64,000 nt of DNA from contig JADCRB010000043.1 of the NCBI GenBank assembly GCA_021464245.1, forward strand, positions 1,053,576 to 1,117,575, in the 5' to 3' direction. The DNA is from Carallia brachiata (taxonomy: Eukaryota > Streptophyta > Magnoliopsida > Malpighiales > Rhizophoraceae). This document shows positions 1 to 13,525 of this stretch, piece after piece (within the stretch, counting starts at the first letter, position 1; each line of letters begins with the position of its first letter). A program made the position numbers and the translations under genes. The notes beneath the pieces were generated by a model that ran no database searches, was not told the DNA's origin, and saw only the letters and a program-made list of their open reading frames with translations.

Positions 1-590
1 TTATTTATTTTCTGTCCGCCTTAATTTGTTTTGAATAGAAAATCTGTTCTTCAATATTAACTACAAAGAAAGGATAGCTTCCTCGAGGAAATGACAAAAA
101 TCGGCAGAAAAAAGTTAGAAATAGTAGGAATCCACACCCACGACTTTTTTTTTTTTATTTATTTACAAGGAATCTTAATAGGCATATAAGAAGCAATGAG
201 CATGAATTTGGTAGGGATTAAATCCCTCATCTCATAGTTGCCCTCAATCATTAGAACAAATGCTCAGCCCTGCACTCACGACTATTATTTTTCTTCTGAG
301 ACGAGTTTTTGGGCCTCTCTAAATGGGCTCGCCAGCCTTTGTTACAGAGGATCTTGGGCATGGTAAGCCCAAAACCAGTGTCTGCAAGGAAGAAAAGATC
401 GCAGTTGTTCAGCCTGCTACACTGTCCGCGCCGGGCAAACAATCCACTGCACACCCAACAGTGCTGCCTCTGCCTGTTCGGGAACAGAGACTTGAAAATT
501 TGAAACTCCAAAAATATATTTCTTCCTTCTTCGGTAGTTTTATGAGAAATCGGAGAACGATGGCAAAATAGTTATTAATTAGCACTGAAA
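1..590. other. Upstream flank of the rsmH gene, no gene recognised
   Basis: AT-rich DNA with a stretch of higher GC at about 300-500. Overlapping short open frames on both strands there match no family I know and show no codon preference over each other. The segment presumably holds the promoter and 5' leader of the methyltransferase gene that starts at 591. I see no convincing TATA box or repeat. Confidence 0.5.
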
Positions 591-2886
<2,296 letters not shown>

Positions 2887-2960
2887 CGCCATCTGAAGAG
2901 GAAGAAAGCTTGAATCGCCGGTGCAGGAGCGCCAAACTACGGGTGATCGAGAAATTTTGA

Positions 2961-4573
2961 ATGACGGAGAAGTTGTAGACTCGTAGTGCCTTGTCAATGA
3001 GTGAATTCCATGTATTATGCAAAATCTGTTCTTTAAATGCTTTGCCTAATTGCCTCCATTGGTCAGCTCGTATATTTGCTTTATAGCAGCATGGCTAGCG
3101 ATATCAACTAAAATACTCCTAGCCTTCCCAAGACTGTTAAGTTTGATAAGGTTAAAGCCGTTGGGGGGTGGGGTGGAATGGAGAAGGCAAAATACTCAAC
3201 GGATAAGGGCATGTTGTTAAGGAGGCTATGAGGAAGATTTAGTTGAACGTTTGAAGAGGCCGCTAGTAGTACAGTTTTTGGTTGGACCTTCGGAGGATGG
3301 CCATTTAATTCTTAATTGTAGATAAATAATATGCCGGTAACAAGTTTCCTGCAAGTTTTAAGGCAGTCCAAACAAAATGGTTGTTATGACTAAATAGAAG
3401 CTCTCCAATCAAATTAGTTATTATTATGAGCAATGTACTCCCTTCTTAAAAACCAAAGATGATCTCATTTGGTGCCTCCTTCTGAGACAAATTCAAAGTA
3501 TTACAAACTTCCTCACAAGGTGGGTAGGTGCTAAAGCATAGAAAATTGTTAGAAGAGTTGCTCACATAATAATATTTTGATCAATGGTGAGAACTTATAA
3601 TTGCTAGGGTTGAAGAAACCATTCCAAGAACGCGTCTCGTTATCAGCTCTAACATAAAACAAAAGATCAAATTGGATGGACCCAAATCCTTGAAAAAGAC
3701 CAAAGACCAACCGTCCTAACAATCAAAGTGAAGTTAGTAGGCATGAACACTCGGACTTTTCTTTTTGTTTTTTTTTTGGTCTTGACACTCGGAGTTTTCT
3801 ATGCAACGGAAAAGACTCGATTTTCTGTTGGCCCATTCATTTATTGTATCATTTCCTAAACCAGTTAGATCCCCCACATGCAATCAGTCCCGTCACAGAT
3901 GTGTTTTTTTACACAGCTTTATAATGGTCTCCAATTATTGAAAGTTGTTTAATAATTTATTTATTTATTATTTATATTTAATTATTTGATAATTTATATT
4001 AATTTAATTTTTTGATATTTAATTATTTAAAAATTTATATTAATTTATACTCACTTAAGAAAATTTTCAAATATTTCACTTTATTTGCTCAATAGTCAAT
4101 ACAAATAAAATAAAAACGTGTGACCAAATCATAAAAATAAAAAATTTGGTCAAAAAAAACATAAAAATAAACAATAAATACAACTACTCTGCCTAAACAT
4201 GTAAGGACAACGTTGCCCTTATTAAATAAGCATTATAGGGACAGTTTAGTCATTTAAGCGTCGAAGGCCCCCGCGTTCCAGACGCTGCCTTCCTCGGACA
4301 GTGTTGCCGCGGCGAAACTTCTATGAAAGACTATTTTTTTATTTTTTTATTTTTTAATTTTATCTTTTTTAGTCTTCGAAGACATCAGTTTTGTATCTAT
4401 TAAAGACTCTGTCTTCGCCCCAGTTCCCACAAACTGTCTCTCCTTCTTTAAATCTTCTTCTCCTTCTTCTTCGTTTATTTGGTTTTTTTTTTTTTTTTCC
4501 TTCAACTTGCTGGTTGATCAGAAGAAGCCTTGAAAACCATCTTTTGGAGAACAGAATTGGGGCTTATAAAAGA
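2961..4573. other. Intergenic region between rsmH and the first protease
   Basis: Contains the 3' flank of rsmH and, from about 3600, the promoter side of the protease duplication: 3640-3870 matches 8350-8560. An AT-rich block lies at 3940-4060 and pyrimidine-rich leader sequence at 4380-4510. No gene is recognised. Confidence 0.5.
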
Positions 4574-7500
4574 ATGGAAAATAAAAGAAAAAGCGGGTTA
4601 TCGTTGGCCATGAAGCTTTTCTTCTTGTTGATGGTGTTGGCGGCAACATTTCAAGGTTGTTTCTCGGAAACCATTAAACCTCTCGGCGTCAGTAAAAAGT
4701 CAACCAAACCAGCGGCTCCCAGCAGCAACCTTTTGACATCCACCGCTTTATTCAGAGTCGTTGGAAATGTTTATCCTCTTGGGTAATTCCCGTTTCCTGT
4801 TCTTTCTTTCTTTTTTTTTTTTTTTTTTTTTTTTTTTTCGGGGTTTCTTTGTTTCTCAATGAATTCTTGATTGTTTGTTTCTTTGACTGTTTGTTTTGTT
4901 TTTATCTGTTTTTTTTGTTTTTTTAATGAGTTGGAACGTTTGTGAGTCTTTGTAGTTTGTTTGAATCAGATTTTCTTTTGTTTTGTTTTTTCTTTTGTTT
5001 TTGACTATGCTGGACTAAATTTACTCTAAATTTTATCTTATGGTTTTGGTTAAAATTAGACCTGTTTGTGTTTATCTAATGTAAACTTGTTCCGTCCCAT
5101 TGCATTTTAACTATTTTTGGGTCCTGGAGGCCTGAGTCAGTCCCAAATTTTGTCTTGTTTTCTGCATTATCATGTAAACGCCTGCATTAGGTTGCATTTT
5201 CAAAGGGTTCCGTCGACCCCCACCTGCAGTTTTCTTCTTTAGGATGATATATTTATGTACCCGTTAAATCAAAGTTGACTTCAAATTTGCAGGTACTATG
5301 CTGCGCTTGTTAACATAGGCAACCCACCAAAGACGTTCGACTTTGATTTTGACACTGGCAGTGACCTATCTTGGGTCCAATGCAATGCGCCTTGTACTAG
5401 TTGCAGTGTGGTAAATACTTGTTTATACAATGGAAACACTACTCCTGATAGATTTTCCCCCTCGTGATCGCGTCACCAAGTATTTTCATTTGTGTATTAC
5501 AGCCTCTGACCAAGCAATACAGGCCACACAACAATGCTATACTTGTTCAAACCAACTGTGCCAGGCCATCAACATGCCAATGAGACAATGCCGCGGCTCA
5601 AATGAACAATGTGACTATGAGCTGAAATATGCTGATGGAGGTTCATCAACAGGTGTACTGGTGATGGACTCTTTCCCTCTGCAGCTAGTCAGTGGCTCTG
5701 TTATCAAACCTGCCATTGCTTTTGGGTGAGTAATTCCACTTTCAATTCCACTTGACACCAATCCGTGTAACTTTCAACGATGATTTTGTTTATACCTTAC
5801 TTGGAACCTTCATTTGTTTGCAATATCTTGTGTAAAATCATGTCACTTGGCATATTTGTATCATGAATGCATCATATTGAAAGTGACTAGATAATGAAAT
5901 ATAGATATTTCCTTCCATGATGGGTGCTGATGTTCTTGCTTGCAGGTGTGGATATCATCAGGATATTGCTCTTGGTGCGCATCCTTCTCCTACGACAGGT
6001 GGGGTCCTGGGACTTGGCAAAGGCCAATCAAGCTTCATCTCGCAACTCCGAGCCCAAAATATAACAAAAAATGTTATTGGCCACTGTTTGAGCAGGAAAG
6101 GGGGTGGATTTTTGTTCCTTGGGGACCACTACGTGCCATCATCAGGAATTTCTTGGACACCAATGATACAAAACTCAGAGTAACAGTTATTTGGCATTTG
6201 GATCCCTTCTTTAGGCCCTATAGCTGTTTTTCCTGCATATATGTTATGAAATAGCAATTTGAATTATGAATACTTTTATTTCAGAAACTATTACATATCA
6301 GGACCCTCAGACCTTCTCTGGGGGAAAGCCTACTGGCACGAATTTGCCACAACTGGTTATTGATAGCGGGAGCTCCTATACCTACTTCAATGCCCAGATA
6401 TACCAATCCACGCTTAATTTGGTGAGGTGGAATTGGAAATTTAGCTTTCATGCATGATTAAGGAGTGATGTTCTCTTTTTGGTTGGAACTAATAGGTTTT
6501 TTTACCTCCCAGATTAAGAAGGATCTTATGGCAAAGCCATTAAAAGATGCACCAGAAGACAAGACCTTGTCAATCTGCTGGAAAGGCCCAAAACCTTTCA
6601 AATCTATTGATGATGCCAAAACTTACTTCAAGCCCTTGGCATTAAGCTTCACAAAATCAAAGAATGTTCAGCTGCAGATACCACCTGAACACTATCTCAT
6701 TGTTTCGGTAAGCTTCTCCAGAAAGTAGAATCCATTTTGTGTTTTGCCACATTCACGAAACATAGGGGAACCATTTACTTGTTCTTTGCAATTACAAAGT
6801 ATGTGCAACCCTTTATCTCTCAGAAAAATGGAAATGTGTGCCTTGGAATTCTGAATGGTACTGAAAAAGGACTGGGAAATACCAATCTGATTGGAGGTAA
6901 GAGATATCAGAGCTAAACTTTATCTTTTTTTTCTTATCTTTTTTTTTAAATTTTATTTTATGTGCGCTAAAGCCAAACATTTATCTTTAATGCAGTAGAG
7001 GAAGCAATTATATTTCTCTCCAAATTACGATCTAATATTCATTCTTAAATTTCTTGCCACCTACAGACATTAGTTTGCAAGACAAACTGGTGATTTATGA
7101 CAATGAGAGGCAGCTGATTGGATGGGCACCTGCAGATTGCAATAGACTTCCCAAGTCCTAAAATTCTCTAGTAATGGTTCTTGATATTTTTTTGTGGAGC
7201 ACCTTCTAACCAATTTATGTTTTTTTGGTTCCTTATGTTTATTAACAGTGTGGAACTCGATTATAACGAAGGTCTTTGTCAGCCTCATGCAGACAATTTT
7301 GGCGTCCCGGAAGATTATTGCCCTTCAAATTACAATTATGGGAAGACAATAAACTGATCGACAACAAGAGCTGAGCATTTCACATTACAATGAAAGGGAA
7401 AAATAAATTCATTTAAATAGACATGCTAGATGTTTGCATCTCCCCAATATTGGGATGTCTACAAGAGTTCTAAGGGGGGATCTTGATTATCTATTTCTTC

Positions 7501-8225
7501 TTTTTGACGTTCAGGGAATGTAAAGAGGTTTATACAACATAAATGGAAGTTCAAAAGTTTGTTACACATTCCCATATAACATTGTCCTCGGTTCATTTCG
7601 GCTAGTTAGCTGCATGTCTGAAACTATCAATAGCCTCCACGAAACGAAAGTGGACTTCAGTTGATTTGGTTAAATTATTGTGTCTGTACAATGGATTGCA
7701 CCTGCATGGCAACAGCAAGATGCTAAAATGGTCATTCACAACTAGAGTAGAAGAGCAAGAGATTTTTGTCTTGGCACAATATAAACAGATTATGTGTGAT
7801 TTTTCCAATCAAAGCTTTTTCTGCGAGTCCTGAGGACTGAACATTGCAGAAAAAGTTAAGGCTCTACCTTCGATCAGATTGCCTAGTAACCAAAAATTCT
7901 TTGTACAATCATCTAAAACTCCTGATCTTAGTTTTGAGACACAAAATAGAGGATCGATAGCTGTCAAATTTCTCCTATGATTTACGAGTGGCAGAAAGTA
8001 GAGGACCATGTACGAAAACCAACTTCACTGGGAAGGAACTTTAGCTATAGCAGAATCCACATGATGACTTGAACTTCAATAGCTACAATACACAATTTAC
8101 GCACTAAATCCAAAAACAAACCACAATTAGATATTTCATATTTCATAATGCTGAAGGAAACTAAAAAATATGCCAGAGACAGATGACAGCAATTGCTTAA
8201 TGGCATTTGTAATATTCTCATAATT
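3600..8225 (+). repeat. Tandem duplication, unit A (aspartic protease with both flanks)
   Basis: The upstream part (3640-3870), all eight exons, most introns and about 1 kb of 3' flank match the unit at about 8346-13420 in the same order and orientation. Shared landmarks include the AAGGGGGGATCT stretch at about 7477 and 12658. The 3' end (8040-8225) matches the DNA just outside the 3' end of the kinesin gene (13220-13400), so the duplicated block included that flank. Boundaries are approximate, set by eye. Confidence 0.75.
4574..7161 (+). CDS. Nucellin/Asp1-like aspartic protease (family A1), two small frameshifts
   Basis: Eight exons: 4574-4782, 5293-5410, 5503-5725, 5946-6179, 6285-6421, 6513-6707, 6824-6896, 7067-7161. 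The start gives a basic N-terminus and a hydrophobic signal peptide (about residues 14-31), so the product is likely secreted or vacuolar. The first catalytic motif is FDTGSDLSWVQC (Asp90). The second, VIDSGSSYTYF, is intact in exon 5, and the chain ends in the typical IGWAPADC region. These are pepsin-type endopeptidases; the substrate is unknown. Exon 3 lacks one base near 5547 (ATACTTG where copy B has ATACCTTG). Exon 5 lacks two bases near 6315. As written the frame stops in exon 3. All splice sites and both catalytic motifs survive, so this may be a live gene with sequence errors or a young pseudogene. Confidence 0.8.
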
Positions 8226-8345
8226 CAAACACAATCTACTTAAACGAGAAATCCTCCTTATTAAAGCATTCGAAAGTAATGAGATTTGAATCCCCCACAA
8301 ACTCCCTAGACAATGTCTCGGCCAACTCGGTTAGGCAGAGTTGAT
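7162..8345. other. 3' flank of protease copy A with remnant of kinesin 3' flank
   Basis: No gene. The whole stretch to about 8225 is the counterpart of 12388-13420. Its last 180 bases match the sequence next to the kinesin 3' end, marking it as part of the duplicated block rather than a separate locus. Confidence 0.6.
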
Positions 8346-8559
8346 GGTGTTCTTATTAGCTTTAACATAAACAAAAGACCAAATTTGATGGACCCAAATC
8401 CTTAATCCATGAGTAAAAGACCAAACGCCAACTGTCCAAACGGTCGGAGTGAGCCTAGACACTCTTAACTCTTCCTCGCTACGGAAAAGACTCCTTTTTG
8501 TGTGGGCCCACTCATTTACTATCGTATCATTTCTTTCCTTAACCACTCACGGCAGCCAT

Positions 8560-9834
8560 GTGTATCCTCGTCAGGTAATGGAATTATTTTTTTAATATAC
8601 ATATTTTATGGCATGTAGGAAGTATTAAGTAAATTTAATATTTTATTTTTTTAAAGGTATTTTTTATTTGAGAAAAAATATTATGTAATATATATAATGA
8701 TATTTATGAGAGTAATATGTAAAATTTAAATTATTAAATCATTCGTTCTAAATAAGGATACTAACTATTAATTGAGTGTACGATCAAGACATAACCGTCA
8801 ATTTATTGAACTCAAACATTATGTGTCTATGTGGCAGTGACGTGGAAACACGTGCCAGACACCGTAATCTTATTCTGCAAGAATGGATGACGTGTAAAAA
8901 AAATCAACTAATGGTACTTACATTTGGACTAGAAAGTGAAATCGAGAAACTGTGACTGTACTTTGTCGGGGGAGAGAGAAAATTTTTCTGAGCCATTAAA
9001 ATGTGCTGACTAGGATTCATGTAAGAGACCATGTCAGATGGTACGTAGGAAGTTAATGGTCTTCAACAGCAAATTGACGGAAATGACTTGCATTTAGACT
9101 AATTTTAAAGGTTGAAACCTCGATTAGACAATTTCATAAAGATTCCACTAGGTGGACAGCGGAAAAAGATAAGGAATAGACGGAGATATATTTTTTTATT
9201 TGTAATAAATTAATTTATTTATATAATAAATTATTTAATTTTTATAATAAAAAAATATATAAAAAAATACTTTTAAATTTTATTATAATAACTCAACTTA
9301 CACAAATAAACTAACTAATTATACAAAAAAATTTCTTCATCTTCTATCCGTCCACCTTTTCCCTTGTTCACCTACATTTATCCATTTCATAATTAGTGAC
9401 TGAATAACTTAAAATTGAATTTAATCTAATAAAAAATTAGAGATCTCAGTTTCGAATTTTAAAAATACAACTGCGTTAAATAATTGTTAAGAAATCTTTA
9501 CCGCTCTTTGAGATCCTATTCAAATCCATCCAAATTAGTCAGTTCAATACATTAGATATTTAACGGTATAAAAAAAAAATTACTACAACTCGTTATTCTC
9601 AAAAAGAAAAAAAGAAACTACAGTTGCTTAACGACGAAGGGCATGTTTACTACAAAGAGACGAGGAAGGAGCGGGTTGGACGCCATTTCAGTGGCTCCCA
9701 CTGAGCTGTCCGCCACTGATCCCCCCGGCCGCCGCCTCCTCACGCTGTTTCTCTTTCCCTCTTTGAACACTTTTGTGGTTGATTATAAGCCTTGAAACCC
9801 ATATTTTTGGGGAAAGAATAGGGGCTCATCAAGA
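8560..9834. other. AT-rich DNA upstream of the protease pseudogene
   Basis: No gene. Most of 8580-9600 has no counterpart upstream of copy A. A very AT-rich core at 9180-9340 is bracketed by short inverted GGTGGAC / GTCCACC sequences (about 9152 and 9349), which may be the ends of a small transposon, but I could not define a target duplication. Confidence 0.4.
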
Positions 9835-12387
9835 ATGGAAAATAAAAGAGAGAGTGGTGTGTCATTGGCCATGAAGCTCTTCTTCTTCTTGATGGTGTTG
9901 GCGGCAACATTTCAAGGTTGTTTCTCGGAAACCATTTGGCATCCACTGCTTTCTTCAACGTCGTTGGAAATATTCATCCTTTGGGGTAATTTCCGTTTCT
10001 TGTCCTTTTTTATTTGGGTTGGGGTTTCTTTGTTTTCTTTCTTTCCTTTTTTTTTTTAAATTACAATGCATATTTTCCGTTCCTACTTATCATTACGGGG
10101 TAACGTAACTTTTTCTGTCATGTAAATACCTGCATTGTGTTGCATTTCCAATGGGTTTCCGCCAACCCCCATCTGCAGTTTTCTTCTTTAGGATGATATG
10201 TCTGTGCACCCACTAAACCAATGCCGACTTCAAATTTGCAGGTACTAAGCTGCCCAAGTTGGCATAGGCAAACCACTAGAGATGTTCTAACCACCGATCC
10301 GTGTGGTTTAGTGGTAAGAAATTCGACCGTTTCTTTGTGAAATTATAGGTTCGAATTCTGTTATGATTTATCGGTAGGATTAAATGTACGCTCTGTTTTT
10401 TGGGATTTCGAACGGCTCTGTAGTTACCTTTGTTAAGCCTATTAGTTTGCTCTTTCGACAGGTTTAGAGGTAAAGGTCCGTGTCTTACCTTTGACACCTT
10501 TGACCAGAAAGACGTAATCCTTCCTAACGGGTCTATAGGATTCGATCTCTACTTACCTATTTTTATGACAAAAAAAGAAATGTTGGAGTTGGATTTTGTC
10601 ACTGGCAGTGACCTATCTTGGGTCCAATGCGATGCGCCCTGTTCCAAGTGCAGTGTGGTAAATACATCTTGATAAACGGAAACACTATTCCTGACAGATT
10701 TTCCCCCTTGCAATCGCCTCACCAAGTATTTTCATTGTGTATTACAGCCTAAGACCAAGCAATACAGTCCGCGTGACAATGTTATACCTTGTTCAAACCC
10801 ACTGTGCAAAGCCATCAACAAGCCAATGAGACGATGCAGTCACCCACAGCAACCGTGTTTCTATGAGCAAAAATATGCTGATGGAGGTTCATCAAAAGGT
10901 AAACTGGTGAAGGACTCTTTTTCTCTGAAGCAAGTCAACCGCAATGTTATCAAACCTGACATTGCTTTTGGGTGAGTATTCAACTTTCAATTCCACTTGA
11001 CACCTATCAGTGTACCTTTCAAAGATGATTTTGTTTATACCTTACCTGGCACCTTCCTTCATTTGTTTGCAATATCTTGTGTAAAATCCTGTCACTTGGC
11101 ATGTGTGTATCATGTATGCATGATATTGAAGTGACTAGAGAATGAAATAGAAACATTTCTTTCCATGATGGGTGCTGATGTTCTTCTCTGCAGCTGTGGA
11201 TATCATCAGGAGAATGGTCCGCATCATTTTTTTCCGACAGCTGGGGTCCTGGGACTTGGCAAAGGCGAATCAAGCTTCATCACACAACTTCGAGCCCAAA
11301 ATATAACAAAAAATGTTATTGGCCACTGTTTGAGCAGGCAATGGGGTGGGTTTTGTTCCTTGGGGACCACTACGTGCAATCTTCAGGAACTTCTTGGACG
11401 CTAATGATGCAAAACTCAGAGTAACAGTTATTTGGCATTTGGACCCTATAGCTGTTTTTCCTGCATATACGTTATGAAATAGTGATTTGAATCATGAATA
11501 CTTTTATTTCAGAAACTATTACATATCAGGACCCTCAGACCTTCTATTCGGAGGAAAGCCTACCGGCACGAATTTGCCACAACTGGTTATCGATGGTGGG
11601 AGCTCCTAGACCTACTTCAGTGCCCAAATATACCAATCCGCGCTTAATTTGGTGAGGTGGAACTGGCAATGTAACTTTTGTACATGAATTAAGTAGTGCT
11701 GTTCTCTTTTTCGTAGGAACTAATAGGTTCTTTAGCTCCCAGATTAAGAAGGATCTGATGGGAAAGCCACTGAAAGATGCACCAGAAGACAAGACCTTGC
11801 CAGTCTGCTGGAAAGGCCCAGAACCTTCCAAATCTATCGATGGTGCCAAAACTTACTTCGAGCCCTTGGCATTCAGCTTCACAAAATTAAAGAATGTTCA
11901 GCTGCAGATACCACCTGAACACCATCTCTTTGTTTCGGTGAGCTTCTCCAGAAAGCAGGACCCAATTTTTGTTTTCTATATTGATGAAACTTAAGGGAAC
12001 CATTCACTTGTTCTTTGCAATTACTAAGTATGTGCAACCCCTCTATCTTTCAGGAAAAAGGAAATGTGCGCCTTGGAATTCTGAATGGTGCTGAAAATGG
12101 ACTGGGAAACATCAATGTCATTGGAGGTAAGAGATATCAGAGCTAAATATTCATATCTCTCTCTCTCTTTTTTAATTAATGTGAGCCAAAGCCAAACATT
12201 TATCTTAAATGCCGTACAGGATGCAACTATGAACTATATTTCTCTCCAAATCGTGATCTAATATTCACTCTCAAATTTCTTGCCACCTACAGATATTAGT
12301 TTGCAAGACAAACTGGTGATTTATGACAATGAGAGGCACCAGATTGGATGGGCAACTGCAAATTGCAATAGACCTCCCAAATCCTAA
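9835..12387 (+). pseudogene. Aspartic protease copy B, pseudogene
   Basis: Homologous exon by exon to 4574-7161, from the same start context to a final exon ending in TAA at 12387. Lesions visible: a deletion in exon 1 that shifts the frame after the signal peptide; a TAA in the second codon of exon 2; a 293-bp SINE inside exon 2; the catalytic DTG changed to VTG (about 10600); a single-base deletion in exon 4; the second motif changed from DSGSSYTYF to DGGSS-stop-TYF (about 11592-11610). Exon 3 (10748-10971) is in frame and preserves the base missing from copy A. Loss of both catalytic aspartate motifs makes a functional protease impossible. The intron-exon pattern is kept, so the copy arose by DNA duplication, not retroposition. 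Confidence 0.9.
10287..10579 (+). mobile_element. tRNA-derived SINE in exon 2 of the protease pseudogene
   Basis: A 293-bp segment interrupts sequence that is continuous in copy A (5330-5350). The 5' part has Pol III internal promoter boxes: A box-like TGGTTTAGTGGTAAG at about 10304-10318 and B box GGTTCGAATTC at 10348-10358. The 3' end is A-rich (CAAAAAAAGAA). The insert is bounded by ATGTT at 10282-10286 and 10580-10584, a short candidate target duplication. Head, boxes, A-rich tail and an empty site in the paralogue together support a SINE; the family is not identified. Confidence 0.8.
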
Positions 12388-13525
12388 AATTCTCTAGTAA
12401 TGGTTATATATATATATAAAAGGCCCTCTATAAATATATATATTTCCTTATGTTGTGTGGACCTCGATTATAACGACGGTCTTTGGCATCCCGGAAGATT
12501 ATTGCTTTTCAAATTACAATTGTGGGAAGACAATAATAAACTGATCGACAGCAAGAGCTGAGCATTTCACATTAAAATGAAAGGGAAAAATAAATTCATT
12601 TAAATAGACATGCTAGATGTTTGCATCTCCCCAATATTGTGATGTCTACAAGAGTTCTAAGGGGGGATCTAGATGAGCTATTTCTTCTTTTTGACCTTCA
12701 GGGAATGTGAAAGGCTCATACATCATAAATGGAACTGCAAAAGTTTGCTACACATTCTCATAAAAAATTGTCCTAGGTTCATTTCGGCAAGTTAGCTGCA
12801 TGCCTGAAACTATCAATGGTCTCCACAAAGGGTGACGTCAGTTGATTTGGTTAAATTACCATGTCTGTACAATGAGTTGCACCTGCATAGCAACAGCAAG
12901 ATGCCAACAGGGTCACTCACAACTAGAGTAAAAGAGCAAGAGATTTATGTCTTAGCAAAATATAAACAGATTATGTGTGATTTTTCCAATTAAAGCATTG
13001 TTTGTGAGTTCTGAGGACCGACAATGCAGGAAAAATACAAAGCTTGGATCTTCTAAGGCCCTACGTTTGATCAAATTGCCTACTAACCAAAAATATACAA
13101 TCATCTAATTGCAACTCTTGTTCTTAGTTATGGAACACAAACAGGATCGATAGCAGTCAAACTTCTCCTATGATACACAAGAGTCAGAAAGTAGAGGATC
13201 ATGAACCAAAACTAACCTCACGAGGAACTTTAGCTGTAGCAGAATCCAGATGATGAAACTTCAACATCTACAATACACGATTTATGCACTGAATCGGAAA
13301 ACAAACCACAATTAGATATTTCACAATGCTATGCAAAGGAAACGAAAAAGTATGTCACAGACAGCTGACAGCAATTGCTCAATGGCATTTGTAATATTCT
13401 CGTAATCCAAGCACCAAAATTACTGTTTCCCAAAATTACTGTATTTGCTTTGAATGCAGGTACCCAAATATGGAAATGAAAAAGGGAACAACGAAGGAGA
13501 AACATTGGCCTATTATGTTCTATTT
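12388..13525. other. 3' flank between the protease pseudogene and the convergent kinesin
   Basis: No gene. It is the second copy of 7162-8225. A short TA-rich run lies at 12406-12442. The last part is also the 3' flank or 3' UTR of the kinesin gene on the minus strand. Confidence 0.55.

Larger units (their letters stand above)
8346..13420 (+). repeat. Tandem duplication, unit B (protease pseudogene with both flanks)
   Basis: Second unit of the protease duplication, same orientation as unit A and directly adjacent to it. It contains about 1 kb of AT-rich upstream DNA with no match in unit A (about 8580-9600) and a SINE in exon 2. It runs into the 3' end of the convergent kinesin gene. Limits are approximate. 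Confidence 0.75.

Noticed and set aside
251..571. Overlapping open frames on both strands upstream of rsmH
   Set aside because: No family similarity, mutually overlapping frames, no splice context; probably chance openness in a GC-richer patch.
9150..9360. Possible MITE upstream of the protease pseudogene
   Set aside because: Only 7-8 bp of inverted ends and no target duplication; AT-richness alone could give this.
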